Below, in pieces: positions 53,166 through 62,659 of a DNA stretch of 64,000 nucleotides. Each line of letters begins with the position of its first letter. The stretch's first letter is position 1. The notes below the pieces were generated by a model. It was not told the DNA's origin and did no database searches. It saw nothing but the letters and a program-made list of their open reading frames with translations. Both the position numbers and the translations under genes were made by a program. Source of the DNA: Sporosarcina sp. BI001-red (GTDB taxonomy: Bacteria > Bacillota > Bacilli > Bacillales_A > Planococcaceae); the NCBI RefSeq assembly GCF_003384035.1, contig NZ_QQAK01000014.1, positions 1-64,000 on the forward strand. The letters are read 5' to 3'.

Positions 53166-54622
53166 CCTTTCGCCTCCTTATACGTCCGAATCGCGCGGAT
53201 CGTGCATTCATAGACGCCTGTTCCAATCAGTTTTCCGAGTGGTGTGATGGGCCCTGCGTACGGCAGTTCTTGTCCTATTTGCGTTGCTGCCACAAGTAAA
53301 CTATCTGTGGACGTTCCTGTTGCTTGAGTCCCAGTTAGTGGGTCCATTACGTTTTCCGTCTGAAGTGCTCGTGTTTTTGCTTCGGTTGCGGTGATCATCG
53401 CTTGGATGAATGCTTCATCGGAAAGCCGTCCGTTGGCGATCATCCATGTGTTAATGGTGCCGACATGTACTTCTCTTTCAATGGCTTTTGAGACGTCAAC
53501 TGCATTACCAACACCCGCTGTGACAGCGATAACGATTGAAATGTCTTCATCTGCATACGTCGCAATTTCAGCGTGTAGCGTTTGTACAGCGGTCATCATA
53601 CCGACTGTATCGGTTAGATGATGACCTGCCTTTTCAAGGTACTCTTCCATTTCCTTTTTCACATCGTCACAGTTATACGCTGCATCCACATGACGATTGA
53701 CGAATGTTGTGTACCAACCTGTTCCTGGATTATGGACGGCGGATGAAACCGTTTTGAGTGAGTATGGTGCGTGAAATTGAACGCTGCCGGCGGTGACGGT
53801 GAACTGGGTTTCATCCACAACGAAAGGCTCTGCTCCACTCCCATTCATGGACGGCAGTAGCGTCATTTGCGGTTTCGGCAATTCTGGATGGGCTTGTGTT
53901 TTGACCGCTGCTTTGTAGACAGAATGGATGATTGGTTCCCGCACGACGTCTTGCGGCAAGCCAATTTTTGCGATTTCACCATTTTCCATGAGCAGTAACC
54001 GATCGCAATAAAGTGCTGCCAAATTAATGTCATGGAAGACGGATACGACTGTTTTGCCTTCGTCTACTGCGAGACTTCTGACGGTGTCGAGCAATTGTTG
54101 TTGGTACGCGATGTCCAGATGGTTCGTGGGTTCATCCAACAACAAAAGTGGGGCTTGCTGAGCTAAGGCTTGCGCGACAAAGACTCGCTGCTGTTCTCCG
54201 CCTGACAATGATTCGATGAGGGTATTTTCATAGCGTGTAACACCTGTCCGTTCCATTGCGTGAGTTACGGCTGCTTCGTCTTCAGCAGACCACGAAGAGA
54301 AAAGGCCAGTCTGATACGGGTAGCGCCCGAGTTCAACGGTTGCTCTGACGGTATGTGAAAATGCGTGTGTGTGCATTTGAGGTAGAACAGCGACGTTACG
54401 CGCGAACTCTTTCGGTGAGTACCTATCTGCATTTCTGTTTGCGATTTCAACGGTTCCTGCTTGTTTCGGCAGGATGCCTGAAATCATTTTGAGAAGCGTC
54501 GATTTCCCACTACCGTTTGGTCCGAGAATGCCCAAAATCTCTCCAGGCTGTACGTGGAACGATACGTTTTTAACGATTGGCTCTTTTCCATACCCACCTG
54601 TTAACCCTTGTACATGCAACAT
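53153..54622 (-). CDS. Fusion of corrinoid ABC transporter ATPase (BtuD) and CbiZ amidohydrolase
   Basis: 489 aa. Residues 1 to about 250: ABC ATPase with Walker A GPNGSGKST near residue 38, signature LSGGEQQRV near residue 136 and Walker B LLLLDEPTNHLD. From about residue 270 to the end: CbiZ, which cleaves the aminopropanol amide of adenosylpseudocobalamin or cobinamide to give adenosylcobyric acid (motifs NCDDVKKEMEEYL, VTAGVGNAVDVS, GTSTDSLLVA). The fusion places import and remodelling of foreign corrinoids in one polypeptide. The ATG at 54622 overlaps the btuC stop (TGATG). Confidence 0.94.
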   Translation of the reverse strand: MLHVQGLTGGYGKEPIVKNVSFHVQPGEILGILGPNGSGKSTLLKMISGILPKQAGTVEIANRNADRYSPKEFARNVAVLPQMHTHAFSHTVRATVELGRYPYQTGLFSSWSAEDEAAVTHAMERTGVTRYENTLIESLSGGEQQRVFVAQALAQQAPLLLLDEPTNHLDIAYQQQLLDTVRSLAVDEGKTVVSVFHDINLAALYCDRLLLMENGEIAKIGLPQDVVREPIIHSVYKAAVKTQAHPELPKPQMTLLPSMNGSGAEPFVVDETQFTVTAGSVQFHAPYSLKTVSSAVHNPGTGWYTTFVNRHVDAAYNCDDVKKEMEEYLEKAGHHLTDTVGMMTAVQTLHAEIATYADEDISIVIAVTAGVGNAVDVSKAIEREVHVGTINTWMIANGRLSDEAFIQAMITATEAKTRALQTENVMDPLTGTQATGTSTDSLLVAATQIGQELPYAGPITPLGKLIGTGVYECTIRAIRTYKEAKGWES

Positions 54623-55617
54623 CACGCAGCCCTCCCTTTCCGTTGTCGATAAAAGATGAATGCAAACACGGGCGCTCCTATGAAGGCAGTGATGACACCT
54701 ACAGGCAGTTCCGTTGGCGAAATAATTGTGCGTGCAAGAAGATCACAAATGATGAGTAACGTTGCCCCATTCATGAACGAAAGTGTCAGTAGATGACGAT
54801 GGTCAGATCCCCAAAGGAGGCGTGTCATATGGGGTACGACGAGTCCGACGAAACCGATTGTGCCGGAAACGGATACCGCTGCACCGGTTAAGATGGAGCC
54901 CCCGATTAAGATGACGAGCTTTCGTCGTTTGACGTCGACGCCTAAGTGCTTTGCCCGATCTTCTCCGAAGAGCATTGCGTTCAGTTCTCTGCGGTTCATC
55001 CACAATAAAAATGATCCAATGATGGTGAATGGGAGAATCATGTTGATGTAATTCCAGCCGCGCATCGAGACGCTTCCGAGAAGCCAGCCAATGATTTGAC
55101 GCAGCTCTTCACCTGTAAGCGCGATCATCAGTGACAGGACGGAGCCGAGGAATGAACCGAAAATGATTCCAGTTAAAATGATCGTTTCCATGTTGAGGCC
55201 GCGATCGACGAGTTTGGCGAAGCCGAGGACGACAAACATCGTGATGGCAGCACCCGCCATACTAAAAACAGGGAGTGTGTAAAGACCAAGGAATGGAATG
55301 CTAATGCCAAAAAAGAGTGTCATCACAGCACCTACAGAGGCGCCGGATGACACTCCGAGGGTGTATGGATCTGCAAGCGGGTTTTTGAGTAACCCTTGGA
55401 ATGCAGCACCAGCAATGGCAAGAGACGCACCGACGAGTCCAGCTAGGATGACGCGCGGCATTCTGATTTTCCATAAAATATTGGTCGCCGTCGTATCTGC
55501 TTCTTGGTTCCATAACGTGCTTATCGGCACGTGGACAGATCCGATAGATACACCGAGACCCACTGCCGTCAAAAGAACGGCAGCTGAAACGATGTAGGCG
55601 ATCAGTGGTTTTCTCAC
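54622..55617 (-). CDS. btuC: Corrinoid ABC transporter permease
   Basis: 331 aa with about ten membrane helices. FecCD/BtuC family motifs GAAFQGLLKNPLADPYTLGVSSGA near residue 75 region and GFVGLVVPHMTRLLWG near residue 265. GTG start overlaps the btuF stop in GTGA, with GAGG upstream inside btuF. Substrate is inferred from the riboswitch and neighbours, since siderophore permeases have the same architecture. Confidence 0.92.
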   Translation of the reverse strand: MRKPLIAYIVSAAVLLTAVGLGVSIGSVHVPISTLWNQEADTTATNILWKIRMPRVILAGLVGASLAIAGAAFQGLLKNPLADPYTLGVSSGASVGAVMTLFFGISIPFLGLYTLPVFSMAGAAITMFVVLGFAKLVDRGLNMETIILTGIIFGSFLGSVLSLMIALTGEELRQIIGWLLGSVSMRGWNYINMILPFTIIGSFLLWMNRRELNAMLFGEDRAKHLGVDVKRRKLVILIGGSILTGAAVSVSGTIGFVGLVVPHMTRLLWGSDHRHLLTLSFMNGATLLIICDLLARTIISPTELPVGVITAFIGAPVFAFIFYRQRKGRAA

Positions 55618-56621
55618 TTAAATGCCTCAGGATAGACTGCTCTTGCGACTTCTTCAAGTCCTTCAGCAAGACGTGGACCTGTTCGGCTAGTTAAGTTCGA
55701 GTCGACTTGTACGACTTGGTCTTCCTTGACTGCAGTGATGTCAGCGAACCCGTCACGTTTTTTTACGCTGTTGATAACATCAGGTGTGTAGTCGTGCATG
55801 ATGACCATGACGTCCGGATTTTGTTTAACGATTTCTTCAGGGCTGATCATGATCCATCCTTCTTCAGTCACGACGTTTTCAGCGCCGATTTTGTCGAGGA
55901 TTTCTTGCATGAATGTATTTTTACCAGGCACATAAATTTCAGGTACGTCAGATGTTTCTACGATGACACGTTTCGGAGTTTCGATGCCGTCCGTTTTTGC
56001 AACGACTTCTTCCACTTTCGCTTTCATGTCTTCAACGATTTTTGCTGCTTCTTCTGTTTTACCGGTTGCTTCACCAATCGCTTCAATCGTGCTGTATGTT
56101 TCGTCGAAGTTCATCGCATTCTTCACGATGTAGACGGGAATTCCAGCGTCACGGATTTGTTGGTAGCCTGCTTCAGAACCAGGAAGTGACATTTCGTGTC
56201 CGAATACCATTTCTGGATTCATGGAAATGATTTTTTCGATGTTCAAATTCATGTCACCGATTTTTTCTTTTTTAGTTGCGTCTTCCGGGAAGTCGGAATA
56301 GTCATCGACTGCAACGATTTCGTCGTCGAGTCCAAGTGCAAAGAGTATTTCCGTGTTACTTGGAAGTGTAGAAATAATTGTTTCTGGTGCTTTTTCAAGT
56401 GTAATTTCTACGCCAGTTGCATCTTTTATTGTCATTGGGTAGGTCGCGGCGTCGGCATCTTCACTTGCTGCTGAATCGGATCCGTTATCTTTGTCGGATT
56501 GCTCCGTTGTTGCTGCGTTGTTATCTGTTCCTTTGTCTTTGTTGTCATCTGCTCCGCCACAAGCGGTTAGAAGCAGGACAGCAAGTACGGCTGTTAGCCA
56601 CAGTTGCCACATTTTTTTCAT
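55614..56621 (-). CDS. btuF: Corrinoid-binding lipoprotein
   Basis: 335 aa. Signal peptide with lipobox LLTAC near residue 21, then an acidic, low-complexity linker (to about residue 60) that tethers the domain to the membrane. The periplasmic-binding-type fold follows with ETIISTLPSNTEILFALG near residue 83 and the VDDYSDFPEDA loop. First gene of the operon; AGGAGGAA precedes the start, directly after the riboswitch terminator. Confidence 0.93.
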   Translation of the reverse strand: MKKMWQLWLTAVLAVLLLTACGGADDNKDKGTDNNAATTEQSDKDNGSDSAASEDADAATYPMTIKDATGVEITLEKAPETIISTLPSNTEILFALGLDDEIVAVDDYSDFPEDATKKEKIGDMNLNIEKIISMNPEMVFGHEMSLPGSEAGYQQIRDAGIPVYIVKNAMNFDETYSTIEAIGEATGKTEEAAKIVEDMKAKVEEVVAKTDGIETPKRVIVETSDVPEIYVPGKNTFMQEILDKIGAENVVTEEGWIMISPEEIVKQNPDVMVIMHDYTPDVINSVKKRDGFADITAVKEDQVVQVDSNLTSRTGPRLAEGLEEVARAVYPEAFK

Positions 56622-56647
56622 GGGAAGTTCCTCCTGTTTTGTCCAAA

Positions 56648-56677
56648 CAAAAATCCCCCGTTATGTTTTCGGAGGAT
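56648..56677 (-). terminator. Expression-platform terminator of the cobalamin riboswitch
   Basis: Minus-strand ATCCTCCG pairs with CGGGGGAT (one G-U) around a 9-nt loop, followed by five T, 27 bases before the btuF start. It is well placed to stop transcription when cobalamin is bound. Confidence 0.8.
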
Positions 56678-56749
56678 GAGCGCATTGGAAATGAGGCGGA
56701 CTTCGCCAAATTTCACCATGTCTATCCTCGTAGATCTCGGGTGATTATC

Positions 56750-56910
56750 GAAAATAGGCAGGTCTCCTGGCTTGTGCATCGATGCTTATTTCGCGCCTTT
56801 AGCGGAGGTTATCCGGCGGCAGTAGCGAGTAAGCTAGCACGTACAGTGGCGGGACCGCGCCGGACTCTAACCGACTTCCCTTTTAACCTCGATCGCTCAA
56901 GGCACCTTTT
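56750..56910 (-). ncRNA. Cobalamin riboswitch (aptamer)
   Basis: The B12 box AGCCAGGAGACCTGCC is perfect at 56757-56772 (minus strand). Upstream in the transcript are GCCACTG at 56844-56850, the GGTGCC start near 56906, and the G-C-rich arms expected of the aptamer. It controls the 11-gene operon that follows; high adenosylcobalamin should terminate transcription at 56648-56677. Confidence 0.96.
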
Positions 56911-56942
56911 TTCGCGTTTGTTATGTAATTTGATACATTCCT

Positions 56943-56970
56943 ATTATACAGAAGTGTCTGGAAATGTCGA
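56943..56970 (-). promoter_or_regulatory. SigA promoter of the B12 operon
   Basis: Minus-strand TCGACA (56965-56970), 16-bp spacer, TATAAT (56943-56948). Transcription would begin near 56936, about 30 bases before the aptamer, giving a 315-nt leader. Confidence 0.7.
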
Positions 56971-57020
56971 GAGGATTCTGGTTAATATTGTCATGGTGGA
57001 TGGATGGTGGAAGATATGGG

Positions 57021-57597
57021 TTGTCCGACACTTGGGGGGATTTGTCCGACTCTCGGGGGAGTTTCTCCGACACTTAGGCTAGTTTCTCCGACACCTATGG
57101 GCATTTCTCCATCACTTAGCAAAGTTTCTCGATATCGGGACACAATTCAACCCCGTTTAAGGGATTATAATGCCGAGTCTGCGTTGGCAAATGTAGTCAC
57201 TATGTGTGGATTGGAGGATATGGGTTGTCCGACACTTGGGGGGATTTGTCCGACTCTCGCGGGAATTTCTCCGACACTTAGGCTAGTTTCTCCGACACTC
57301 ACAGAAATTTCTCCATCACTTAGCGAAGTTTCTCGATAACGGGACACAATTTAACCCCGGTTTAAGGGAGTAAAATGCCGAGTATGTGTTGGAAAATATA
57401 GTCACTATGTGTAGATGGTGGAGGATATGGGTTGTCCGACACTTGGGGTGATTTGTCCGACTCTCGCGGGAATTTCTCCGACACTTAGGCTAGTTTCTCC
57501 GACACTCACAGAAATGTCTCCATCACTTAGCGAAGTTTCTCGATATCGGGACACAATTCAACTTAGTTTAAGGGATTAATTGGTAGCGCTTCGCTTA
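57021..57597. repeat. Three tandem ~205-bp copies of a 21-bp-unit array plus end module
   Basis: TCCGACACTTGGGG occurs at 57024, 57228 and 57435 (periods 204 and 207). Each copy contains six units of exactly 21 bp beginning TTGTCC, TTCTCC or TTCTCG, then CACAATT[C/T]AAC..TTTAAGGGA. The last ends in the full module through GGTAGCGCTTCGCTT. Same family as 13968-14350. Apparent open frames here are by-products of the repeats. The array separates argS from the B12 riboswitch promoter. Confidence 0.93.
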
Positions 57598-57607
57598 TTT
57601 CAAGATG

Positions 57608-57780
57608 GAATCTGGCCGGCTCAAAGGAATCTGACAGATTGGAATGGGAATCGAACAAATGACCTCGAGAATCGGCCACAACACGGAATGAATCAGCCAT
57701 TTCACGTGTAGAATCGGCCACTTGGATGAATTAATCGGCGTCCAGACGCAATTCTCATGATTTAAGAGATTAATTGGAAA
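57608..57780. repeat. Array of ~7 degenerate 21-bp units, GAATCGGCCA family, with end module
   Basis: Units start GAATCTGGCC, GAATCTGACA, GAATCGAACA, GAATCGGCCA, GAATCAGCCA, GAATCGGCCA and AATCGGCGTC at spacings of 19-22 bp, mostly 21. The array ends with CGCAATTC...TTTAAGAGATTAATTGG, a version of the same end module that closes the previous array although the unit sequence is unrelated. Confidence 0.8.
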
Positions 57781-57803
57781 CACACTACTAAGATTTATTA
57801 ACG

Positions 57804-57835
57804 CAAAAAGCCCTCCACGTGGAATGGAGGGGCTA
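57804..57835 (-). terminator. Terminator after argS
   Basis: Minus-strand AGCCCCTCCA, 7-nt loop, TGGAGGGCT, then five T; 11 bp past the argS stop. Confidence 0.87.
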
Positions 57836-57845
57836 AAGATATAGA

Positions 57846-59513
57846 TTACATACGTTCTGGTGCTGCAACGCCAACGAGTTTCAAAGCATTGGCAATCGTT
57901 GTGCGAGCTGCTGTGATTAGTGCTAGGCGTGCTTCAGACAGTTCACGATTCTCATCATCCAACACTTTTTCTGCATTGTAGAAACTGTGGAATGTGGATG
58001 CGAGCTCTTGAATGTACGTCGTGATGCGATGCGGTGCACGAAGGCGAGCTGCGTCACTGACGAGTTGCGGGAAGTCCCCGATTTTTTTGATCAAATCAAT
58101 TTCTTTCTCCGCTTTCAGCAAGGAAACGTTCGCAACAGATGCGGATACGCCTTTTTCTTCAGCCGCACGTAAAATCGAAGAGATTCGAGCGTGTGCATAT
58201 TGCGCGTAATACACTGGGTTTTCATTCGACTTCGAAACCGCTAGATCCAAGTCGAAGTCCATCTGTGCATCGCCTGAACGCATTGCGAAGAAGTAGCGTG
58301 TTGCGTCTAATCCAACGAGTTCAACGAGTTCGCGAAGTGTGACGGCTTTTCCTGTACGTTTACTCATCTTGAATTTTTCGCCATCTTTATAGAGCTGCAC
58401 CATTTGCGCAACTTCCACTTCTAACGTTTCACGGTCATAGCCAAGTGCTTGGATAGCTGCTTTCATACGCGGAATGTAGCCGTGGTGGTCAGCACCCCAA
58501 ATGTTGATGAGCTTATCGAATCCACGATTCAATTTGTCTTCGTGATATGCGATATCCGGCATTAAATACGTGTATGAACCATCGTTCTTAATGAGCACAC
58601 GGTCTTTATCGTCACCGAACTCAGTCGAACGGAACCATGTCGCGCCTTCTTCTTCAAATACGTAACCATTTTCGCGAAGCTTGTTCAACGCTACGTCGAT
58701 TTTACCGTCTTTGTACAGTGAAGTCTCTGAGAACCAGACGTCAAATGGCACACGGAAGTCTGCTAAGTCTTGTTGTAGTTTGCCAAGCTCGATTTTCAAG
58801 CCATATTCACGGAAGAATTGGTAACGCTCTTCATCGGAAACATGCACGAATTTGTCTCCGTTTTCTTCGATAAGTTGCTTCGCGATTTCAATGATATCAG
58901 GACCTTGGTAGCCGTCTTCTGGCATTTCCTTTTCAAGTCCTAGTTCGCCGAAATAACGTGCTTCTAATGAATACGCCAAGTTTTCCACTTGTTTCCCTGC
59001 GTCGTTAATGTAGTATTCGCGGGATACATCGTAACCTGCAAAGTCGAGAATGTTACACAATGAATCTCCAAGTGACGCACCGCGAGCATGTCCTAGGTGC
59101 AAATCTCCCGTTGGGTTTGCTGATACAAATTCAACTTGGATTTTCTCGTTTTCACCTGAATCATTGCGACCGTATTGTGCCGATTGCTCGACCACTGTTT
59201 TCACAACGTCATCCAAATAATCCTTTTTCAAAACGATGTTCATGAATCCGGGACCTGCGATGTCGATTGACTCGATAGACGTTCCGGTTTTGTCCAACTT
59301 CTCAAGAATTGCTTCTGCAATTGCGCGCGGGGGCTTTTTCGCTAATTTAGTGAGCTGCATCGCAATGTTTGTTGCGTAATCGCCGTTCTCTTTACTTCTT
59401 GATGTTTCCAGCTTAATGGCTGGTACGTCTGTCTCTTCTACTAAGCCTGTTGCTAGAACTGCGTTGTGCAACGCGGTTTTAACTTCGTGCTGGATCTGTT
59501 CTACTGCATTCAT
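57846..59513 (-). CDS. argS: Arginyl-tRNA synthetase
   Basis: 555 aa class I synthetase. N-terminal tRNA D-arm-binding domain, HIGH-type motif HLGHARG near residue 128, KMSKS-type motif [10 protein letters not shown] near residue 370, C-terminal anticodon-binding helices ending in [10 protein letters not shown]. Start overlaps the ywiB stop by four bases (ATGA). Confidence 0.97.
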   Translation of the reverse strand: MNAVEQIQHEVKTALHNAVLATGLVEETDVPAIKLETSRSKENGDYATNIAMQLTKLAKKPPRAIAEAILEKLDKTGTSIESIDIAGPGFMNIVLKKDYLDDVVKTVVEQSAQYGRNDSGENEKIQVEFVSANPTGDLHLGHARGASLGDSLCNILDFAGYDVSREYYINDAGKQVENLAYSLEARYFGELGLEKEMPEDGYQGPDIIEIAKQLIEENGDKFVHVSDEERYQFFREYGLKIELGKLQQDLADFRVPFDVWFSETSLYKDGKIDVALNKLRENGYVFEEEGATWFRSTEFGDDKDRVLIKNDGSYTYLMPDIAYHEDKLNRGFDKLINIWGADHHGYIPRMKAAIQALGYDRETLEVEVAQMVQLYKDGEKFKMSKRTGKAVTLRELVELVGLDATRYFFAMRSGDAQMDFDLDLAVSKSNENPVYYAQYAHARISSILRAAEEKGVSASVANVSLLKAEKEIDLIKKIGDFPQLVSDAARLRAPHRITTYIQELASTFHSFYNAEKVLDDENRELSEARLALITAARTTIANALKLVGVAAPERM

Positions 59514-59947
59514 AAGGTTCCCTCCGCATAGTGAATAGTTAGTTGGTACGTGCCAAGCAAGGATTGTTCGGAGTGCATGTCGTAATGCACATGAAATTCG
59601 CCTGTTGTTTGTTCGTTTTTAACGGAAAGTGCTTTTGTTACAACGAGCAGGTCCATCGCTAGTGGTCCATTGGCGTAGGTTCCGGTTCGTCTGCCGTTTA
59701 ATTCTAATGGTAGCCGCATTCGGATTGCGCCCGTCCTCATAACGAGAGCGTCGTCGGGATTGAGCTTGATCATCGTTTTTATGAGTTCCCTATTTTGTTC
59801 TTCCTCATAGTGCAAATAACGATTGCCTGCTTTTTCAACGATGGTTCCTTCTGTTTCGAGCTCGTACACGTCGGTTTCCTGTCCGGGATGTTGGATTGCC
59901 GACTTTAGCTTAATCTTCACCGGCACAGCCGAGTTCTGCGTTCCCAT
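59510..59947 (-). CDS. ywiB: DUF1934 protein YwiB
   Basis: 145 aa, cytosolic beta-barrel family of unknown function. Conserved features seen: [19 protein letters not shown] near residue 30, [12 protein letters not shown] near residue 85 and LDMEYELSIHYA-like ending ([13 protein letters not shown]). It precedes and overlaps argS, as in B. subtilis. It is divergent from the PBP gene across about 160 bp. Confidence 0.88.
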   Translation of the reverse strand: MGTQNSAVPVKIKLKSAIQHPGQETDVYELETEGTIVEKAGNRYLHYEEEQNRELIKTMIKLNPDDALVMRTGAIRMRLPLELNGRRTGTYANGPLAMDLLVVTKALSVKNEQTTGEFHVHYDMHSEQSLLGTYQLTIHYAEGTL

Positions 59948-60108
59948 CCACTCACCGCCTTAAATTTCATATATCTCTCTATTATAGCCGTTCAACAGTC
60001 CTTTTTTCAATCATTGCTTGACGAGATGCGTTTTTTCCAAGTCTTCCGTTTAATTTGACTCGTCCTTTCGCATACTACTCTCAAACGAGTGTCGAGAGGA
60101 TGGATGAT

Positions 60109-62166
60109 ATGCGGCGAACGGACTATGTAAAGAAGAATAAGCGCAGAGCACGGTACCGTTTCGCCGGGCTGATCGCGATTACTGCTGCTACTGCGCTGTT
60201 TACAGTGCTTGTCTGCCTAAGAGTGTACGCACAAATTGCCGGTCCTCCTTCGTTAAGCGTTCCTGAAGCGTCTGTCTTCATGGATCGAAATGACCGGCAA
60301 ATCGGGGATCGTTTTTCAGGTGAGCGACGCTACTGGGTCGATATTGACAAGATGTCCCCTTCCCTGATCGACGCGTTCGTTGCCGTGGAGGATAAAAACT
60401 TTTACAAGCATAATGGTTTTGACTACAAACGGATTGGCGGCGCTGTGTTGAAAGACGTGAAAGCTCGAAGAAAAGTAGAAGGTGCGAGTACGATCACGCA
60501 ACAATATGCGCGGAATTTGTATTTATCCAATGAAAAGTCATGGACCCGTAAAATCAATGAAGCGCTTTACGCGTATCGGATGGAGTTATTTTACGATAAA
60601 GAAAAGATTTTGGAAGGCTATTTGAATACTGTCTATTTCGGACATGGAATGTATGGTGTGGAAGCGGCAAGTCGGTATTTGTTTGCGAAATCTGCGAACG
60701 ATTTGACGTTGGAAGAAGCGGCCACTATTGCTGCGATACCAAAAGGTCCTTCGATTTATTCGCCTGCTACAGATTTGGAGAAATCTACGAATCGGAGAAA
60801 AATTGTTTTGCGCTTAATGGAAGAACAAGGGTTCATATCGTCTGAGCAGAAAGATCGTGCGGGTGAACAGTCACTTGCGCTGAAAACAGAGGATTGGTCG
60901 AGCACTAAAGATGTTGCTCCCTACTTTTTAAATGAGGTGTGGCAAGATGCGGAAAAAATCTTGACTGACAAAGGACGATATCCCGCTGAAGGCGGTTGGA
61001 CCATTAAGACAACGCTCGACCTGATGCATCAAAAGACGGCAGAAGATGTGATCGCGAACCGGATGCCTGAAAATGAGCTACAGATTGGGTTTGTTGCGAT
61101 GAAACCTGAAACCGGTGAAGTGACGGCGATGGTCGGTGGACGTAGTTATGAAGGCAGCCCGTTTAACCGGGTGACTCAGGCAAAGCGGCAGCCCGGCTCT
61201 GCGATGAAACCCATTTTGTATGCCGCGGCTTTGGAAGATGGGTTTAATCCTCTAACGTATATCTCCACCGAGCGGACGATTTTCACGTATGACGATGGTC
61301 GGTCTTTATATGAACCGAGCAACGTGAACGGTAAGTTTGGAGATCATCCGATTTCTCTTGCCCAGGCGGTTGCGGTGTCCGATAACATTTATGCCGTGAA
61401 AACGTTAGAAGAGGTTGGTTACAAAAAGTATAATGCGATGGCGGAAAAACTAGGCATCGATGTAACGTTCCCAGAGTCGCCTGCGGTGGCGCTTGGGACG
61501 TCTGCTGTGTCGCTGTTTGAAATGACGGGTGCGTATAACCGAATTGCGTCAGGAGGAAAGAAAATCGATCCCGTTATGATTTTATCCATTGAAGATTCTC
61601 GCGGGAAACTTGTTTACGAGCATCCAGAACAGACGAAAAAGCGGGCGATGACAGAGCAGAACGCGTTTGTCCTGACGCATTTATTGACAGGCATGTTTGA
61701 CCCTGTGTTCAATGATTATTTGACCTCGACAGGGATTTCAATGCGCGCTAAGCAGTCTCGCCCGTACGCTGCAAAATCCGGAACAACGATTTCCGATCAA
61801 TACCTGATCGGCTATACTCCAACGCTGACGGCTGGCATATGGACAGGTTATGATGTCGGGAAACAGTTGGAGAATGCTGTGGATAAATCTGTGTCGAAGC
61901 AGATTTGGATTGAATTTATGGAAGGTACTCACAAAGGGTTAATGGCCGAGCCATTTCTTCCACCAAAAGGCGTGAAAGGTGTGACGGTGGATATTGAGAC
62001 GGGTGGTTTGGCAGTTGAAGGATGCAGCAAGCAGCGACTTGTTTATATGAAAGATAAGGATGTTCCGAAGCAACTATGTACGGATAAAACCTTACGGGAG
62101 TCACGAATAACAGGTTCAAAGAAGGAGAAGGAGTTCGAGTTGTTCCCATTTTCGTTTTTTGAGTGA
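60109..62166 (+). CDS. pbpG: Class A penicillin-binding protein (PbpG-like)
   Basis: 685 aa on the plus strand. Glycosyltransferase plus transpeptidase that polymerises and cross-links peptidoglycan. Membrane anchor at about residues 20-42. GT51 motifs: EDKNFYKHNGFD near residue 104 and GASTITQQYARNLYL near residue 140. Transpeptidase motifs: SAMK (serine nucleophile) near residue 364, SDN near residue 424 and KSGT near residue 560. The ATG at 60109 lies nine bases after AGAGG. Position between ywiB and ywhD matches B. subtilis pbpG (ywhE), a SigF-dependent forespore PBP; no SigF promoter was placed. Confidence 0.92.
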   Translation: MRRTDYVKKNKRRARYRFAGLIAITAATALFTVLVCLRVYAQIAGPPSLSVPEASVFMDRNDRQIGDRFSGERRYWVDIDKMSPSLIDAFVAVEDKNFYKHNGFDYKRIGGAVLKDVKARRKVEGASTITQQYARNLYLSNEKSWTRKINEALYAYRMELFYDKEKILEGYLNTVYFGHGMYGVEAASRYLFAKSANDLTLEEAATIAAIPKGPSIYSPATDLEKSTNRRKIVLRLMEEQGFISSEQKDRAGEQSLALKTEDWSSTKDVAPYFLNEVWQDAEKILTDKGRYPAEGGWTIKTTLDLMHQKTAEDVIANRMPENELQIGFVAMKPETGEVTAMVGGRSYEGSPFNRVTQAKRQPGSAMKPILYAAALEDGFNPLTYISTERTIFTYDDGRSLYEPSNVNGKFGDHPISLAQAVAVSDNIYAVKTLEEVGYKKYNAMAEKLGIDVTFPESPAVALGTSAVSLFEMTGAYNRIASGGKKIDPVMILSIEDSRGKLVYEHPEQTKKRAMTEQNAFVLTHLLTGMFDPVFNDYLTSTGISMRAKQSRPYAAKSGTTISDQYLIGYTPTLTAGIWTGYDVGKQLENAVDKSVSKQIWIEFMEGTHKGLMAEPFLPPKGVKGVTVDIETGGLAVEGCSKQRLVYMKDKDVPKQLCTDKTLRESRITGSKKEKEFELFPFSFFE

Positions 62167-62187
62167 TGTTGGTGGCTTGAGATTTTG

Positions 62188-62468
62188 GAAACGAGCGGGT
62201 TCAAGTCGGGATTGAGCGGGTTGGACGGTGAAACGAGCGGGTTCAAGTCAGGATTGAGCGGGTTGGACGGTGAAACGAGCGGGTTCGTGGCCGAATTGAG
62301 CGGGTTGGACGGTGAAACGAGCGGGTTCACGTCGGGATTGAGCGGGTTGGACGGTGAAACGAGCGGGTTCAAGTCTGGATTGAGCGGGTTGCTCAGTGAA
62401 ACGAGCGGGTTCAAGTCGGAATTGAGCGGGTTGGACGGTGAAACGAGCGGGTTCAAGTCGGAATTGAA
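62188..62468. repeat. Array of 42-bp repeats (2 x 21 bp), ACGAGCGGGTT / TTGAGCGGGTT family
   Basis: Copies start at 62188, 62230, 62272, 62314, 62356, 62398 and 62440 with strict 42-bp spacing; each holds two 21-bp halves, ACGAGCGGGTTC.. and TTGAGCGGGTTG... Because 42 is divisible by three, frames stay open through it on both strands, but they have no ribosome binding sites and are not genes. It lies between the convergent pbpG and ywhD. Confidence 0.96.
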
Positions 62469-62498
62469 GAACTTGGCCAGCGTGCTTCATCACAACGA

Positions 62499-62542
62499 AA
62501 AAAGCTTCCTGCCTGTTGGGTCTAACGGGCAGGAAGCTTTTT
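62499..62542. terminator. Bidirectional terminator between pbpG and ywhD
   Basis: AAAAAGCTTCCTGCC and GGCAGGAAGCTTTTT pair over 15 bp with a 14-nt loop and T-runs on both strands. Confidence 0.88.
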
Positions 62543-62659
62543 ATGTCGGGCGAACCCGAGTGTCCTAGCTTAGCAATTGCAAGCTACTTAATAGTTTACT
62601 TCGTTTTGTCACGACATTCAACTAACTATTACGGACTTTGAGTAATTTGTTATAACTCT

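Noticed and set aside
57004..57339. Plus-strand open frame of about 111 codons
   Set aside because: It runs through the 21-bp repeats, has no ribosome binding site, and its peptide is only the translated repeat (SPTLRLVSPTL pattern).
62043..62568. Open frames of 81-137 codons on both strands over the 42-bp repeats
   Set aside because: Frames stay open because the period is divisible by three; there is no ribosome binding site and parts overlap pbpG on the other strand.
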